A DNA stretch of 64,000 nt from CAWEQO01 sp963811225 (GTDB lineage Bacteria; Chloroflexota; Anaerolineae; Anaerolineales; Anaerolineaceae). Below the pieces are notes generated by a model. It worked only from the letters and a program-made list of their open reading frames with translations. It had not been told where the DNA came from and searched no databases. A program made the translations under genes and the position numbers. The stretch covers positions 248,001 to 312,000 of the forward strand of contig CAWEQO010000013.1 in assembly GCA_963811225.1 (NCBI GenBank), written 5' to 3'. This document shows positions 51,369 to 59,725 of the stretch, in pieces. Within the stretch, counting starts at the first letter, position 1. Each line of letters starts with the position of its first letter.

Positions 51369-52688
51369 ATGAGCGTTCAAATTTTCCGCGAGCCAGAGCG
51401 ACCGCACGTCGTGGTAGTTGGGGCTGGTTTTGGCGGTTTGGAAGCAATCCGAGAGCTGAACGGTAAGCCGGTCAACGTCACGATTGTCGACCAGAATAAC
51501 TACCACCTGTTCCAACCGCTGTTGTATCAGGTGGCGAGCGCCGGGCTGGCGCCTTACGATATCGCCTATCCGGTACGCAGGATGCTGAGGCACCGGGAGA
51601 ACGAGCGTTTCTGCTTGAGCCGGGTGAACAAGCTGGATCTGGATCACAAACGCCTGTATACCGAGGCAGAAGAGATCCATTACGATTATCTGATCCTGGC
51701 AGTGGGCAGTGTGACCAACTACTTCGGCATCCAATCGATCGAGGAGAACGGATTCACCCTGAAGAGCCTGGGGGATGCAGAGGCGATCCGCGTGCATCTG
51801 GTGCGGCAGTTCGAGGCGGCGACCCGGGAGGAAGACCCGGAACGGCGCAGAGCGCTGCTGACCACCACGCTGGTTGGAGGCGGACCTACCGGGGTGGAGC
51901 TGGCCGGGGCGATTTCGGAATTGTACTTTCACGTGATGCTGAAAGATTATCCAGACATCCGGGCGGAAGAGGTGCACATTATTTTGCTGGAAGCAATGGA
52001 CCGGCTGCTGTTGATGATGCCGGAGAACCTGTCGGAACACGCCCAGAAAGTGCTGGAAAACAAGCACGTGGAGGTGGCGTTCAACAAAATGGTCACCGGT
52101 TATGACGGCAAGCAAGTGACCTTTAAAGAGGGCGAGCCGCTGCGGACCCGGACCCTGATCTGGACGGCAGGCGCTAAAGCCAGCCCGCTGATCGCCAGCA
52201 TCGATGAGCCGCAAGGCCGCCTCGGACGGGTGAAGGTGGCGCCAACGCTGCAGCTGCCGGGGTACCCGGAAGTGTTCGTGATCGGCGATGCGGCTTTTTT
52301 GGAAGACAAGGAAGGCGCAGCGCTGCCGATGTTGGCAACTGTGGCGCTGCAAGAAGGCGAGCTGGCATCCAAGAACATCCTGCATCGGATCCGGTCCGAG
52401 CGGCTGGAAGACTTTGAATACCAGAACCCAGGCATCCTGGCAACGATCGGGCGCAGCCAGGCAGTGGCGGAGCTGGGGCGCTTCCAGTTCACGGGCTTCT
52501 TCGCTTGGATCGTGTGGCTGGTGGTGCACATCTACCAGCTCGTAGGCTTCCGCAACCGGATTGTTGTGTTCATTAATTGGATTTTCCAGTACATCTTCTA
52601 CGACCGCCCTCTGCGGATCGTGTCGAAAGAGCCGGAGCAGGTGCACGAGAATGAAGCGCCCGAGAAGGAAGTGACGTACGTCTCGTAG
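51369..52688 (+). CDS. ndh: Type II NADH dehydrogenase
   Basis: A 439-residue NDH-2-like flavoprotein. The FAD motif is VVVGAGFGGLEAI near residue 15, the NAD motif is LVGGGPTGVELAGAI near 170 and the FAD-closing motif is VFVIGDAAFL near 300. The C-terminal amphipathic helices would attach it to the membrane. It feeds electrons from NADH to quinone without pumping. AAGGGG precedes ATG 51369; the longer frame reads through the hairpin. A 27-bp hairpin follows the stop. Confidence 0.93.
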   Translation: MSVQIFREPERPHVVVVGAGFGGLEAIRELNGKPVNVTIVDQNNYHLFQPLLYQVASAGLAPYDIAYPVRRMLRHRENERFCLSRVNKLDLDHKRLYTEAEEIHYDYLILAVGSVTNYFGIQSIEENGFTLKSLGDAEAIRVHLVRQFEAATREEDPERRRALLTTTLVGGGPTGVELAGAISELYFHVMLKDYPDIRAEEVHIILLEAMDRLLLMMPENLSEHAQKVLENKHVEVAFNKMVTGYDGKQVTFKEGEPLRTRTLIWTAGAKASPLIASIDEPQGRLGRVKVAPTLQLPGYPEVFVIGDAAFLEDKEGAALPMLATVALQEGELASKNILHRIRSERLEDFEYQNPGILATIGRSQAVAELGRFQFTGFFAWIVWLVVHIYQLVGFRNRIVVFINWIFQYIFYDRPLRIVSKEPEQVHENEAPEKEVTYVS

Positions 52689-52690
52689 GT

Positions 52691-52755
52691 CAGCAAGCAG
52701 CCAACAGTGAACGGGGGGCAGCCGCTGTCCCCCGTTCACTGTTGGCTGCTTGCTG
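52691..52755 (+). terminator. 27-bp perfect hairpin after ndh
   Basis: Arms 52691-52717 and 52729-52755 pair perfectly around 11 bases. The core CAGTGAACGG is shared with the hairpin at 16822. Confidence 0.8.
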
Positions 52756-52871
52756 CCACTGATCGGGACATTCGTCATGATAATCCTGGCTATTTGACGA
52801 GTATCTATTTCCCGAAAAATCCGGTATTATTAGGGCACTGTTTTCCCGTTTGTCAGACAATAGGAGACCTC

Positions 52872-53070
52872 ATGGAACAAGAAACCGAAAACGTCGAACG
52901 CCCGGATGATGAGTTTAAGCTACACCATGCTTGGCGCGATTGTCGGGCTGGTTCTCGGCGTCATCGTCACCTCTGTACTTTTCCAGAATTTTTATATTGG
53001 CGCCGTGATCGGCCTGGTTCTCGGTGTTGTCGCCGGCATGGCAGTGGAGAAGAAGCGCAAGGGTAAGTAG
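52872..53070 (+). CDS. Small glycine-rich membrane protein, frame uncertain
   Basis: AGGAG precedes ATG 52872, which encodes MEQETENVERPDDEF. The membrane part lies in the +1 frame from ATG 52909: MLGAIVGLVLGVIV, then IGAVIGLVLGVVAGM and a basic end, stop 53068. Either a one-base error separates them, giving a protein of about 65 residues with two helices, or the 53-residue frame from 52909 is used alone without a ribosome-binding site. The function is unknown. Confidence 0.55.
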
Positions 53071-53463
53071 TTCCGAACGTTCATCAGAGGGGCGAGAAGC
53101 GGCACCCCGATAATGCCGGGCGCAAAGAGGCAATCTTTGCGCCCGGCATTATCGGGGTGCCGCGCGTCTATAAGGATATTGACAAGGGCTGTGGGGATCT
53201 GTGCGCACACTGCGATCGGTACCTGCAATCGAACAAGCGGGTCGGTTTCACCGGCGATAAGTGGGAATGAAAAGGGAAATCTGTCGATTTGGTGACGTTT
53301 TACGACGTAAGAGCCGTCGAACGTCACGATCCGAGGCGAAGTGATTTCGGACCATTCTTGGTATAATTTGAGTTGTTTGTCTCTCAAGTTTATTGGACAA
53401 CCAGGGGACGAAGAAGACAAATTAACAGGCAGCAATTTTTTGATGATTAATTAAGGAGTATCG
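53071..53463. other. Intergenic region upstream of mrp
   Basis: Starts with a 30-bp perfect hairpin (53099-53163). A second inverted repeat GTGACGTT/AACGTCAC lies near 53293-53328. The mrp promoter has an extended -10 TTGGTATAAT ending at 53367. No convincing gene is present. Confidence 0.5.
53099..53163 (+). terminator. 30-bp perfect hairpin
   Basis: Arms 53099-53128 and 53134-53163 pair perfectly around a five-base loop, 28 bases after the small membrane protein gene. Confidence 0.8.
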
Positions 53464-54513
53464 ATGCCTTCTGAGAAAGATATAATGGAGGCGCTGCAGC
53501 GGGTGATGGACCCTGAGCTGCACCGCAGTATTGTGGAGCTGAACATGGTGCGCGATCTGAAGATCGAGGACAGCGCTGTAAGCTTCACCCTGGCCCTGAC
53601 CGTGCCGACCTGCCCAATGCGCAACCAGATGGCTGATAACGCCCGTTCCATCTTGATGGGGATGCCGGGCGTCGAGAAGGTCGACTTGCAGTTTGGGGCG
53701 ATGACCGATGAGGAGCGCCGCGCGCTGATGGGCGGGCAGCAAGGACTGCCCAAGCTGAATCAGTTCAACAAGATCGACCACGTGGTGGCGGTGATGAGCG
53801 GCAAAGGCGGCGTGGGCAAGTCAAGCGTGACGGCCCTGTTGGCGGCGGCGCTGGCGCGTCGTGGTTATAAGGTAGGCGTGCTGGACGCAGACATCACCGG
53901 GCCGAGCATCCCCAAGTTGTTCGGGCTGCCCTCGGGCGGCCTGCGCGGCAGCGAAGCCGGGATGCTGCCGGCCAGCACCAAGACCGGGATCAAGGTGGTC
54001 TCGATCAACCTGCTGCTGAAGGAAGCCGACACCCCGGTCATCTGGCGCGGGCCGATGATTGCCGGAGCGATCCAACAGTTCTACAATGACGCCCTGTGGG
54101 GCAAGCTGGACTATCTGCTGGTGGATCTGCCTCCGGGAACCTCGGATGCAGCCCTGACTGTGGTGCAGTCTCTGCCGCTCTCGGGCGTGGTGATGGTGAC
54201 CACCCCACAAGACCTGGCGACGCTGGTGGTGCGCAAAGCAGTGCACATGGTGCAGCAGCTCAACATCCCGGTGCTTGGCATTGTGGAGAACATGAGCTAC
54301 TTTGAGTGCCCCGACAACGGCAAGCGCTACGAGCTGTTCGGCCCCAGTCATGCCGGAGAAGTGGCCGCAGCAACCGGTGCGCCGGTGGCGGCGAGAATGC
54401 CGGTGAATCCCGCGGTAGCCACGCTTTCCGACGCCGGAAAAGTGGAGGAAGTGGACGCGCCCGAGATGGAAGCCTTGGCAGAGCGGATCGGTCAGGCGCT
54501 GCGCAAGAGCTAG
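53464..54513 (+). CDS. mrp: Mrp/ApbC iron-sulfur carrier ATPase
   Basis: A 349-residue Mrp protein. An N-terminal MIP18/DUF59 domain (1-85) has VPTCPMRNQM. The ParA-like ATPase has the deviant Walker A MSGKGGVGKSSV near residue 105. In the C-terminal part the usual CPxC Fe-S site reads ECPDNGKRYE, so the second Cys is missing. Mrp pro­teins deliver Fe-S clusters to apo-enzymes. AAGGAG lies six to seven bases before ATG. Confidence 0.94.
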   Translation: MPSEKDIMEALQRVMDPELHRSIVELNMVRDLKIEDSAVSFTLALTVPTCPMRNQMADNARSILMGMPGVEKVDLQFGAMTDEERRALMGGQQGLPKLNQFNKIDHVVAVMSGKGGVGKSSVTALLAAALARRGYKVGVLDADITGPSIPKLFGLPSGGLRGSEAGMLPASTKTGIKVVSINLLLKEADTPVIWRGPMIAGAIQQFYNDALWGKLDYLLVDLPPGTSDAALTVVQSLPLSGVVMVTTPQDLATLVVRKAVHMVQQLNIPVLGIVENMSYFECPDNGKRYELFGPSHAGEVAAATGAPVAARMPVNPAVATLSDAGKVEEVDAPEMEALAERIGQALRKS

Positions 54514-54515
54514 GC

Positions 54516-54582
54516 CTTTTGAATAAAATAACGACGAGGGAGCGCTGCAGCAGCGCTCCCTCGTCGTTATTTTATTCAAAAG
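54516..54582 (+). terminator. 32-bp perfect hairpin after mrp
   Basis: Arms 54516-54547 and 54551-54582 are exact complements with three bases between them, starting two bases after the mrp stop. Confidence 0.85.
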
Positions 54583-54679
54583 ATTCTCTAACCATTTTCT
54601 AATCCCTGCTTCTCTTTTCACTGCTATCGTTATGATATAATGTTTCGAACACTCGTTCCAGAAATTCCCCATTCGGTTA

Positions 54680-54708
54680 TTGACTCTTTAGAATAAGTGT
54701 TCTATAAT
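54680..54708 (+). promoter_or_regulatory. Sigma-70 promoter of the 54769 gene
   Basis: TTGACT (54680-54685), 17 bp, TATAAT (54703-54708), giving a leader of about 54 bases. Confidence 0.8.
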
Positions 54709-54768
54709 CTATTTATCGTACTATATCCGTTCTAGTTTTTCACGAAAGTGAAAAAAGGAGATGTTCAG

Positions 54769-55569
54769 GTGAACCTCTCAAACTCACGTTCTAACAACCG
54801 TTTTAGTCTGCTGAGCAGAGGAAAGTTATCGCCAGGCCTGATCTTCGCCGTCATTATCTTGACGGCGCTGCTAGCCTTCGAGATCTTCAACTACAGCACT
54901 ACCGATTTTGCTTTGACGGATCTCTTGGGCGACCTGAGGTTCGCCGGTGTTCGTTGGGCCACCATCCTTTCGATCGCATTCTGCGGGATCGACTTTGCGG
55001 GCATTGCCCGGCTGTTCACCCCAGAACAAGGCGGCGAAGAACCAAAAGAGGTGTGGTACCTGTTCGGCGCCTGGCTTCTGGCCGCAACCATGAACGCGAT
55101 CCTCACCTGGTGGGGCGTTTCCATGGCTGTCATCACCCACTCCGTCAGCAGCACCACCGTAATGAGCGCCAGCACGCTGACCAAAGTTGTGCCGATTTTC
55201 GTGGCGATCATGGTATGGGTCATCCGTATCTTGATCATCGGGTCGCTGTCAATGGCGGGCGACCGGCTCCTGTGGGGCCATGCCGCTCCCCAGCGCCGAG
55301 CTCCGGCCCCCCAGCGCAGCTACACGGGCAACAGCAATAATCAACGCACTCCGGCGACGATGCCCATGCAAGCCGCGCCCGCGCCACGACCGTCTGCCGC
55401 CCGCTCAATGGAGCCAGGCAGCAACAACGGCAGCGGCCGGCAAGAGCCGACTTATCACAGCCTCTCATTCACGCCTCGCCCAATGCCGAAACCAACTCAA
55501 GTGCATCCAAAAGGCAGAAACGACAACAGCAGCAATGAAGGTAGCGCAGCACCTCGGCGACGTTTGTAA
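54769..55569 (+). CDS. Hypothetical four-helix membrane protein with low-complexity tail
   Basis: A 266-residue protein with four hydrophobic helices (LIFAVIILTALLAFEIF, ATILSIAFCGIDFAGIARLF, YLFGAWLLAATMNAILTWWG, VPIFVAIMVWVIRILIIGSL). A Pro/Ser/Asn/Arg-rich tail of about 95 residues follows and is probably disordered and cytosolic. No family is recognised. The start is GTG 54769 with GGAG eight bases upstream; GTG 54748 overlaps that site. Confidence 0.75.
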   Translation: MNLSNSRSNNRFSLLSRGKLSPGLIFAVIILTALLAFEIFNYSTTDFALTDLLGDLRFAGVRWATILSIAFCGIDFAGIARLFTPEQGGEEPKEVWYLFGAWLLAATMNAILTWWGVSMAVITHSVSSTTVMSASTLTKVVPIFVAIMVWVIRILIIGSLSMAGDRLLWGHAAPQRRAPAPQRSYTGNSNNQRTPATMPMQAAPAPRPSAARSMEPGSNNGSGRQEPTYHSLSFTPRPMPKPTQVHPKGRNDNSSNEGSAAPRRRL

Positions 55570-55587
55570 TCCATTCATCTATATTTT

Positions 55588-55640
55588 AAAAACAGCACGA
55601 CCGGTTCTGCAAATCGAACCGGTCGTGCTGTTTTTGCTGT
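55588..55640. terminator. Bidirectional terminator
   Basis: A 17-bp stem (55591-55607 with 55616-55632) bordered by A and T runs, between the membrane protein gene and the convergent kinase gene. Confidence 0.85.
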
Positions 55641-57004
55641 TATTTAAGCAGCGGCAGCCAGACGGCGAAAGTGGTTCCGTGGCTCTCTTGCGAGGTGACC
55701 TCAATGTTGCCGCCGTGGTTGCGAACGATGTAATAGGCAATCGACAGGCCCAGGCCGAAGCCGGTGCCCTTGCCGCGCTTGCGTGACTTCTCACCACGGT
55801 AGAAGCGCTCGAAGATGTGCGGCAGATCTTCCTGCGGAATGCCGGGGCCGTTGTCGGTGACGATCACCTGGGCCTGGTTGCCCGCCTTACGCAAGGTGAT
55901 CGTCACCTGCCCGCCGGACTGCGTGTATTGGATCGCGTTGCCCACAAGGTTCAAAAACACCTGCTTGAGGCGATCACGATCACCCATGACTTGCAATTGA
56001 TCGATCTCCACCAGGCGCAGGTTAACACGCTCTCCGGCCAGCACGCGCATTTGCTGGAAGACTTCCAAGATAATGGTATCGATCTCGACCGGGGCCATTT
56101 CGAGGGGCAGGTTGCCAGACTCGACCTGAGCCAGGAGCAGCAAGTCTCCCACCATGCGGGTCAGGCGGTCGACCTCGTCCTCGATGCTGCTGAGGGATTC
56201 CTCGTCGGCTTCTTTGGCGCGGCGCATCAAGGCGACGTTGCCCTTGATCACCGTCAGTGGGGTGCGCAGCTCATGACTGACATCCGCCAGGAAGCGGCGC
56301 TGGGTTGTGAACAGCTTTTCCAGGCGTTCGAGGGTATCGTTGAAGGCCCGGATGAGGATGGCAATCTCGTCGTCTTGCGCGCCAATCAGCGGAATGCGCC
56401 GCGACAAGTCTTCGGCGCGGGTGATGCTCTCGGCGATGGCGGTCGCCACGGTCAGGGGCGCCAATGCGCGCCCGGTGACCAGCCAGGCAGCCAGCCCGGC
56501 GACGAACATCGCGACCACAAGCAGCAGGATCAGCACGGACGCCAGGGTGCGCTGGGTGATGTTGATGAACGCCAGGTTGAGGCCCACTTGCAGAACGCCG
56601 GCAGGCCCGCGGGCGCTTTCCAGCGGCACGCTGAGCACGCGCAGGCTCAGTCCATTAACCAGGCTCTGGTGAAAGACATTGGAACCGGCGTAACGACCAA
56701 GCTGATCCAGCGGCTTGCTAATGGTCGCAGGTCGAGTATATAAAAGGTTGCCGTCGTTCCCCCACACCTGGACGTACAGGTTTTCGGTTGGCTGGTACTC
56801 TGTCAGCGAGCTGGTGATGATCTGGTTGTCGGTGCTGTTAACGCTCAACTGATTAACGATCTGCTCGGCCTCCTGCGACAGGGTCGTATCCAATTGATCG
56901 AGCAGCACGATGCTGACCATGCCGTAGACCAGTGACCCAAAAATCAGCAGCACACCACCCAAGAGCGAGGTATACAGCAATGTCAGGCGGAGGCGCAGGG
57001 TCAT
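55640..57004 (-). CDS. HAMP-domain sensor histidine kinase (OmpR partner)
   Basis: A 454-residue membrane kinase. A helix near 10-35 and another near 155-180 bracket a periplasmic sensor region. A HAMP domain follows, then HisKA with the phospho-His in DVSHELRTPLTVIKG and an ATPase domain with DNGPGIPQEDLPHIFERFYRG. The ATG overlaps the stop of the response regulator gene (TAATG), so the pair is translationally coupled. Signal unknown. Confidence 0.95.
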   Translation of the reverse strand: MTLRLRLTLLYTSLLGGVLLIFGSLVYGMVSIVLLDQLDTTLSQEAEQIVNQLSVNSTDNQIITSSLTEYQPTENLYVQVWGNDGNLLYTRPATISKPLDQLGRYAGSNVFHQSLVNGLSLRVLSVPLESARGPAGVLQVGLNLAFINITQRTLASVLILLLVVAMFVAGLAAWLVTGRALAPLTVATAIAESITRAEDLSRRIPLIGAQDDEIAILIRAFNDTLERLEKLFTTQRRFLADVSHELRTPLTVIKGNVALMRRAKEADEESLSSIEDEVDRLTRMVGDLLLLAQVESGNLPLEMAPVEIDTIILEVFQQMRVLAGERVNLRLVEIDQLQVMGDRDRLKQVFLNLVGNAIQYTQSGGQVTITLRKAGNQAQVIVTDNGPGIPQEDLPHIFERFYRGEKSRKRGKGTGFGLGLSIAYYIVRNHGGNIEVTSQESHGTTFAVWLPLLK

Positions 57005-57681
57005 TAAGGATTCTCACGCAGCACGTAACCGACGCCTCGAACGGTATGGATCAGGCGAGGTTCGTCTTCAGCCTCCAGTTTTTGACGCAGATAACGGATG
57101 TACACATCCAGCACGTTGCTTTCGCCGCCAAAATCGTATCCCCAAACCCGGTCAAAGATGACCTCGCGGGTGAGCACCTGGCGTGGGTGGCGCATGAACA
57201 GCTCGAGCAAGTCGTACTCTTTAGCGGTCAGCGAAATGACCCTCCCCTGGCGCGTGGCCTGGCGCGTAGACGTGTCGAGCGTCAGATCGGCGAAGGATAA
57301 CACGGGGGCGCGGTCTTGTTGGGTGCGGCGGAGCAGCGCCCGGACGTGTGCCAGCAGTTCGTCGAGCTCGAAAGGTTTAACCATGTAATCGTCGGCGCCG
57401 GAATCCAGTCCCTGGACGCGGTCCGAGACCGTGTCCTTTGCAGTTAGGATCAGGATCGGCACGTTGCTTACCGAGCGCATGCGCTGGGCCACTTCGAGAC
57501 CGTCCATGCCGGGCAGCATCCAGTCCAGGATCACCAGGTCTGGGTTGTGGTCGCGAGCCAGGGCAAGCCCGGTCTCGCCGTCTAAGGCAGCATCGACCTG
57601 GTAGCCTTCGTAGGCCAGGCCGCGCCGCAGTACTTTTACGATGGCTTCATCGTCTTCGATTATCAAGATACGTTCATTCAT
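57004..57681 (-). CDS. OmpR/PhoB-family response regulator
   Basis: A 225-residue regulator. The receiver has EDD at 9-11 and phospho-acceptor D53 in VILDWMLPG. A winged-helix DNA-binding domain follows (VISLTAKEYDLLELFMRHPR, RYLRQKLE, GVGYVL). ATG 57681 has GAGGAGGG upstream; the longer frame is not used. First gene of a two-component operon. Confidence 0.95.
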   Translation of the reverse strand: MNERILIIEDDEAIVKVLRRGLAYEGYQVDAALDGETGLALARDHNPDLVILDWMLPGMDGLEVAQRMRSVSNVPILILTAKDTVSDRVQGLDSGADDYMVKPFELDELLAHVRALLRRTQQDRAPVLSFADLTLDTSTRQATRQGRVISLTAKEYDLLELFMRHPRQVLTREVIFDRVWGYDFGGESNVLDVYIRYLRQKLEAEDEPRLIHTVRGVGYVLRENP

Positions 57682-57855
57682 AGACCCTCCTCTGAACTGT
57701 ATACATCCCTCCACCCCGCTCGGGGCGCGATTGCGTTTGACCATTGCGGCGATGGGTAAGAAGAATTTCTATATTAATTTTCTCACATTCTCACTTTAAT
57801 CAAATTTTCTCATTTCGGCTAATATTTGTGAAAACTCGTGCCCGCTCCTTGAAAT

Positions 57856-57901
57856 GGGAGCATTTAAGCCGGGTAGAACTTCTCACCTCGCAAATGCTCC
57901 C
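57856..57901. other. Hairpin upstream of rnd
   Basis: GGGAGCATTT (57856-57865) pairs with AAATGCTCCC (57892-57901). It lies just before the rnd promoter; its role is unclear. Confidence 0.45.
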
Positions 57902-57951
57902 TTAAAAAACTCCTTCCCGGGCAGTCTGATTTTTGCGCTATAATGTTCCCC

Positions 57952-59085
57952 ATGAGTAAGCCGCCAATGAAAAAGCCCGAATGGGTCGATCATCCCAAAA
58001 AACTGCGCCAGATGATAACAGACCTGGAGCAATATCCCTTACTGGCAGTTGATACCGAATCGAACAGCCTGTACGTCTATCAGGAGCAAGTCTGCCTGAT
58101 CCAATTCTCCACCGGCGATACCGATTATCTGGTTGACCCGCTGGCGATCAGCGACCTCTCGCCGCTCTGGAAGATCTTCGCCAACCGCGACATCGAGAAG
58201 ATCTTTCACGCCGCCGAGTACGATCTGATCTGCCTGAAGCGCGACTTCGGGTACCGCTTCGCCAATATCTTCGATACGATGGTAGCGGCGCGGATTTTAG
58301 GCCGGCAGTCCGTTGGGCTGGGCTCGATGTTGAAGGAGACCTTCGGCATTGAGGTCGACAAGCGCTACCAGCGGGCCAACTGGGGCAAGCGGCCGCTTCC
58401 ACAGGCGCAGCTGGCCTACGCCCGCCTGGACACGCATTATCTGATCGACCTGCGCAACCGGCTAAAAGCCGAACTGGTCGAGAAGGGCTGGTGGGCGCTG
58501 GCTGAAGAGGACTTCCGGGCGGCCGAGCAGGTGACCATGCCGGACCAGGACCACAGTCCAAGCCGCTGCCTGCGCATCTCGGGCAGCCAGAACCTGTCGC
58601 CGGTCGAGCTGTCGATCCTGCATTCGCTTTGCGAGTACCGGGACGAGCAGGCGCGCTTTTCGAACCTGCCTCCATTCAAGGTGTTGAGCAACCGGGTGCT
58701 GCTGGAGGTGGCGCGCAACCGACCGCAATCCTTCCAGGAGTTGGAACAGTTGGGCACGCTCTCCCCGCGCCTTTTGAGCCGCCACAGCGAAGGGCTGTTG
58801 GAGGCGGTCGAGAAGGGTTATCAGGCCGGGCCGCTGGAACGACCGCACAATCACAACCGGCCGGCTGAGGATTTCCTGTTTCGGCTGGATGCGATGCGCA
58901 ACTGGCGCAAGGAAATGGGCCAGCAGATGGGCGTTCCTTCGGACGTGATCTTGCCACGCGACATCCTGGAGCAGATCGCACAGGCGAACCCCAGGAGTTT
59001 GCCGGAGCTGGCCGAGCTGATGGGCCACCTGCCCTGGCGGCTGCAGCGGTTCGGGGAAACGATTCTGAAGACCTTGGAACGGTAG
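57952..59085 (+). CDS. rnd: Ribonuclease D
   Basis: A 377-residue 3'-5' exonuclease that trims tRNA 3' ends. The DEDDy residues are seen in AVDTESNSL (Asp, Glu), FHAAEYDLICLKRDFG (Asp) and YARLDTHYLIDL (Tyr, Asp). Two HRDC-like domains follow from about 215. ATG 57952 lies seven bases after a perfect TATAAT (57939-57944), so the transcript is predicted leaderless. tRNA-Ser, a plausible substrate, is encoded directly downstream. Confidence 0.92.
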   Translation: MSKPPMKKPEWVDHPKKLRQMITDLEQYPLLAVDTESNSLYVYQEQVCLIQFSTGDTDYLVDPLAISDLSPLWKIFANRDIEKIFHAAEYDLICLKRDFGYRFANIFDTMVAARILGRQSVGLGSMLKETFGIEVDKRYQRANWGKRPLPQAQLAYARLDTHYLIDLRNRLKAELVEKGWWALAEEDFRAAEQVTMPDQDHSPSRCLRISGSQNLSPVELSILHSLCEYRDEQARFSNLPPFKVLSNRVLLEVARNRPQSFQELEQLGTLSPRLLSRHSEGLLEAVEKGYQAGPLERPHNHNRPAEDFLFRLDAMRNWRKEMGQQMGVPSDVILPRDILEQIAQANPRSLPELAELMGHLPWRLQRFGETILKTLER

Positions 59086-59135
59086 AATAAGTTTGTTGGA
59101 TTGACACAATCCATGCTATAATAAGGGGCTTTTGA

Positions 59136-59223
59136 GGAGAGGTGCCGGAGTGGACGATCGGGGCGGTCTCGAAAACCGTTGTGGCCCCTGTGGCCACCGT
59201 GGGTTCGAATCCCACCCTCTCCG
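59136..59223 (+). tRNA. tRNA-Ser (CGA)
   Basis: Acceptor GGAGAGG/CCTCTCC, anticodon loop CTCGAAA with CGA, a long variable arm and T-arm GTGGGTTCGAATCCCAC. CCA is not fully encoded. The promoter is TTGTTG (59093-59098), 18 bp, TATAAT (59117-59122). It is not a selenocysteine tRNA (anticodon is not TCA). Confidence 0.95.
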
Positions 59224-59259
59224 CCTTGAAAGACAGGCTCCGAGGGCGGTTCCCAGCCA

Positions 59260-59273
59260 CTCTCCGCCTTGAA
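59260..59273 (+). repeat. Duplicated tRNA-Ser 3' end
   Basis: CTCTCCGCCTTGAA repeats the sequence at 59217-59230 that covers the end of the tRNA, 43 bp apart. A possible integration footprint. Confidence 0.5.
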
Positions 59274-59316
59274 GAGGCGAAAAAGTCAGAGCTGGAGAGT
59301 GAAAGAGAACAGTCAA

Positions 59317-59345
59317 AACGCTTAGCGGTCGCTGAGCGTTTTTGG
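59317..59345 (+). terminator. Terminator after tRNA-Ser
   Basis: ACGCT and AGCG segments pair with CGCT and AGCGT around two bases, followed by five T. Confidence 0.75.
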
Positions 59346-59360
59346 TTTAAAAGACTTTCC

Positions 59361-59666
59361 TCGTAGCCCAACACAGGAATGTGTTGGGTCCACTGCGAAG
59401 GGACATCAAACTCCATCCTCCATTCCCGCTGCAAAGATGACCTCGTAGCCCAACACATCCTTGTGTTGGGTCCATGGCGAAGGGACATCAAACTCTATCC
59501 TCCATTCCCGCTGCAAAGATGACTTCGTAGCTCAACACATCCTTGTGTTGGGTCCATGGCGAAGGGACATCAAACTCCATCCTCCATTCCCGCTGCAAAG
59601 ATGACCTCGTAGCCCAACACATCCCTGTGTTGGGTCCATTGGCGAAGGGACATCAAACTCCATCCA
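59361..59666. repeat. 82-bp tandem repeat, 3.7 copies, each with a hairpin
   Basis: Units begin at 59361, 59443, 59525 and 59607, exactly 82 bp apart; the last breaks off after 60 bp. Each begins with a nine-pair stem CCCAACACA/TGTGTTGGG around a changing tetraloop (GGAA, TCCT, TCCT, TCCC). In unit 3 one C-to-T change keeps a G-U pair, which suggests selection on an RNA structure. No ORF spans it sensibly. Confidence 0.9.
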
Positions 59667-59725
59667 AAATTCGGATGGAAATCCTATTTATAAGGGCATG
59701 GCAGGAGAAAAACCGTTATGAGAAG

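Noticed and set aside
51306..52778. Long antisense ORF over ndh
   Set aside because: Mirrors the codon structure of ndh; no domain matches; ndh is clearly coding.
53128..53270. Cys-rich reading frame with CGDLCAHC
   Set aside because: Runs out of a palindrome arm, lacks a start and ribosome-binding site, and matches no family.
59136..59223. tRNA-Ser as selC (tRNA-Sec)
   Set aside because: The anticodon is CGA and the acceptor arm has seven pairs, as in normal tRNA-Ser.
59361..59666. Tandem repeat as CRISPR array
   Set aside because: Units are near-identical over the full 82 bp, so there are no unique spacers, and no cas genes are near.
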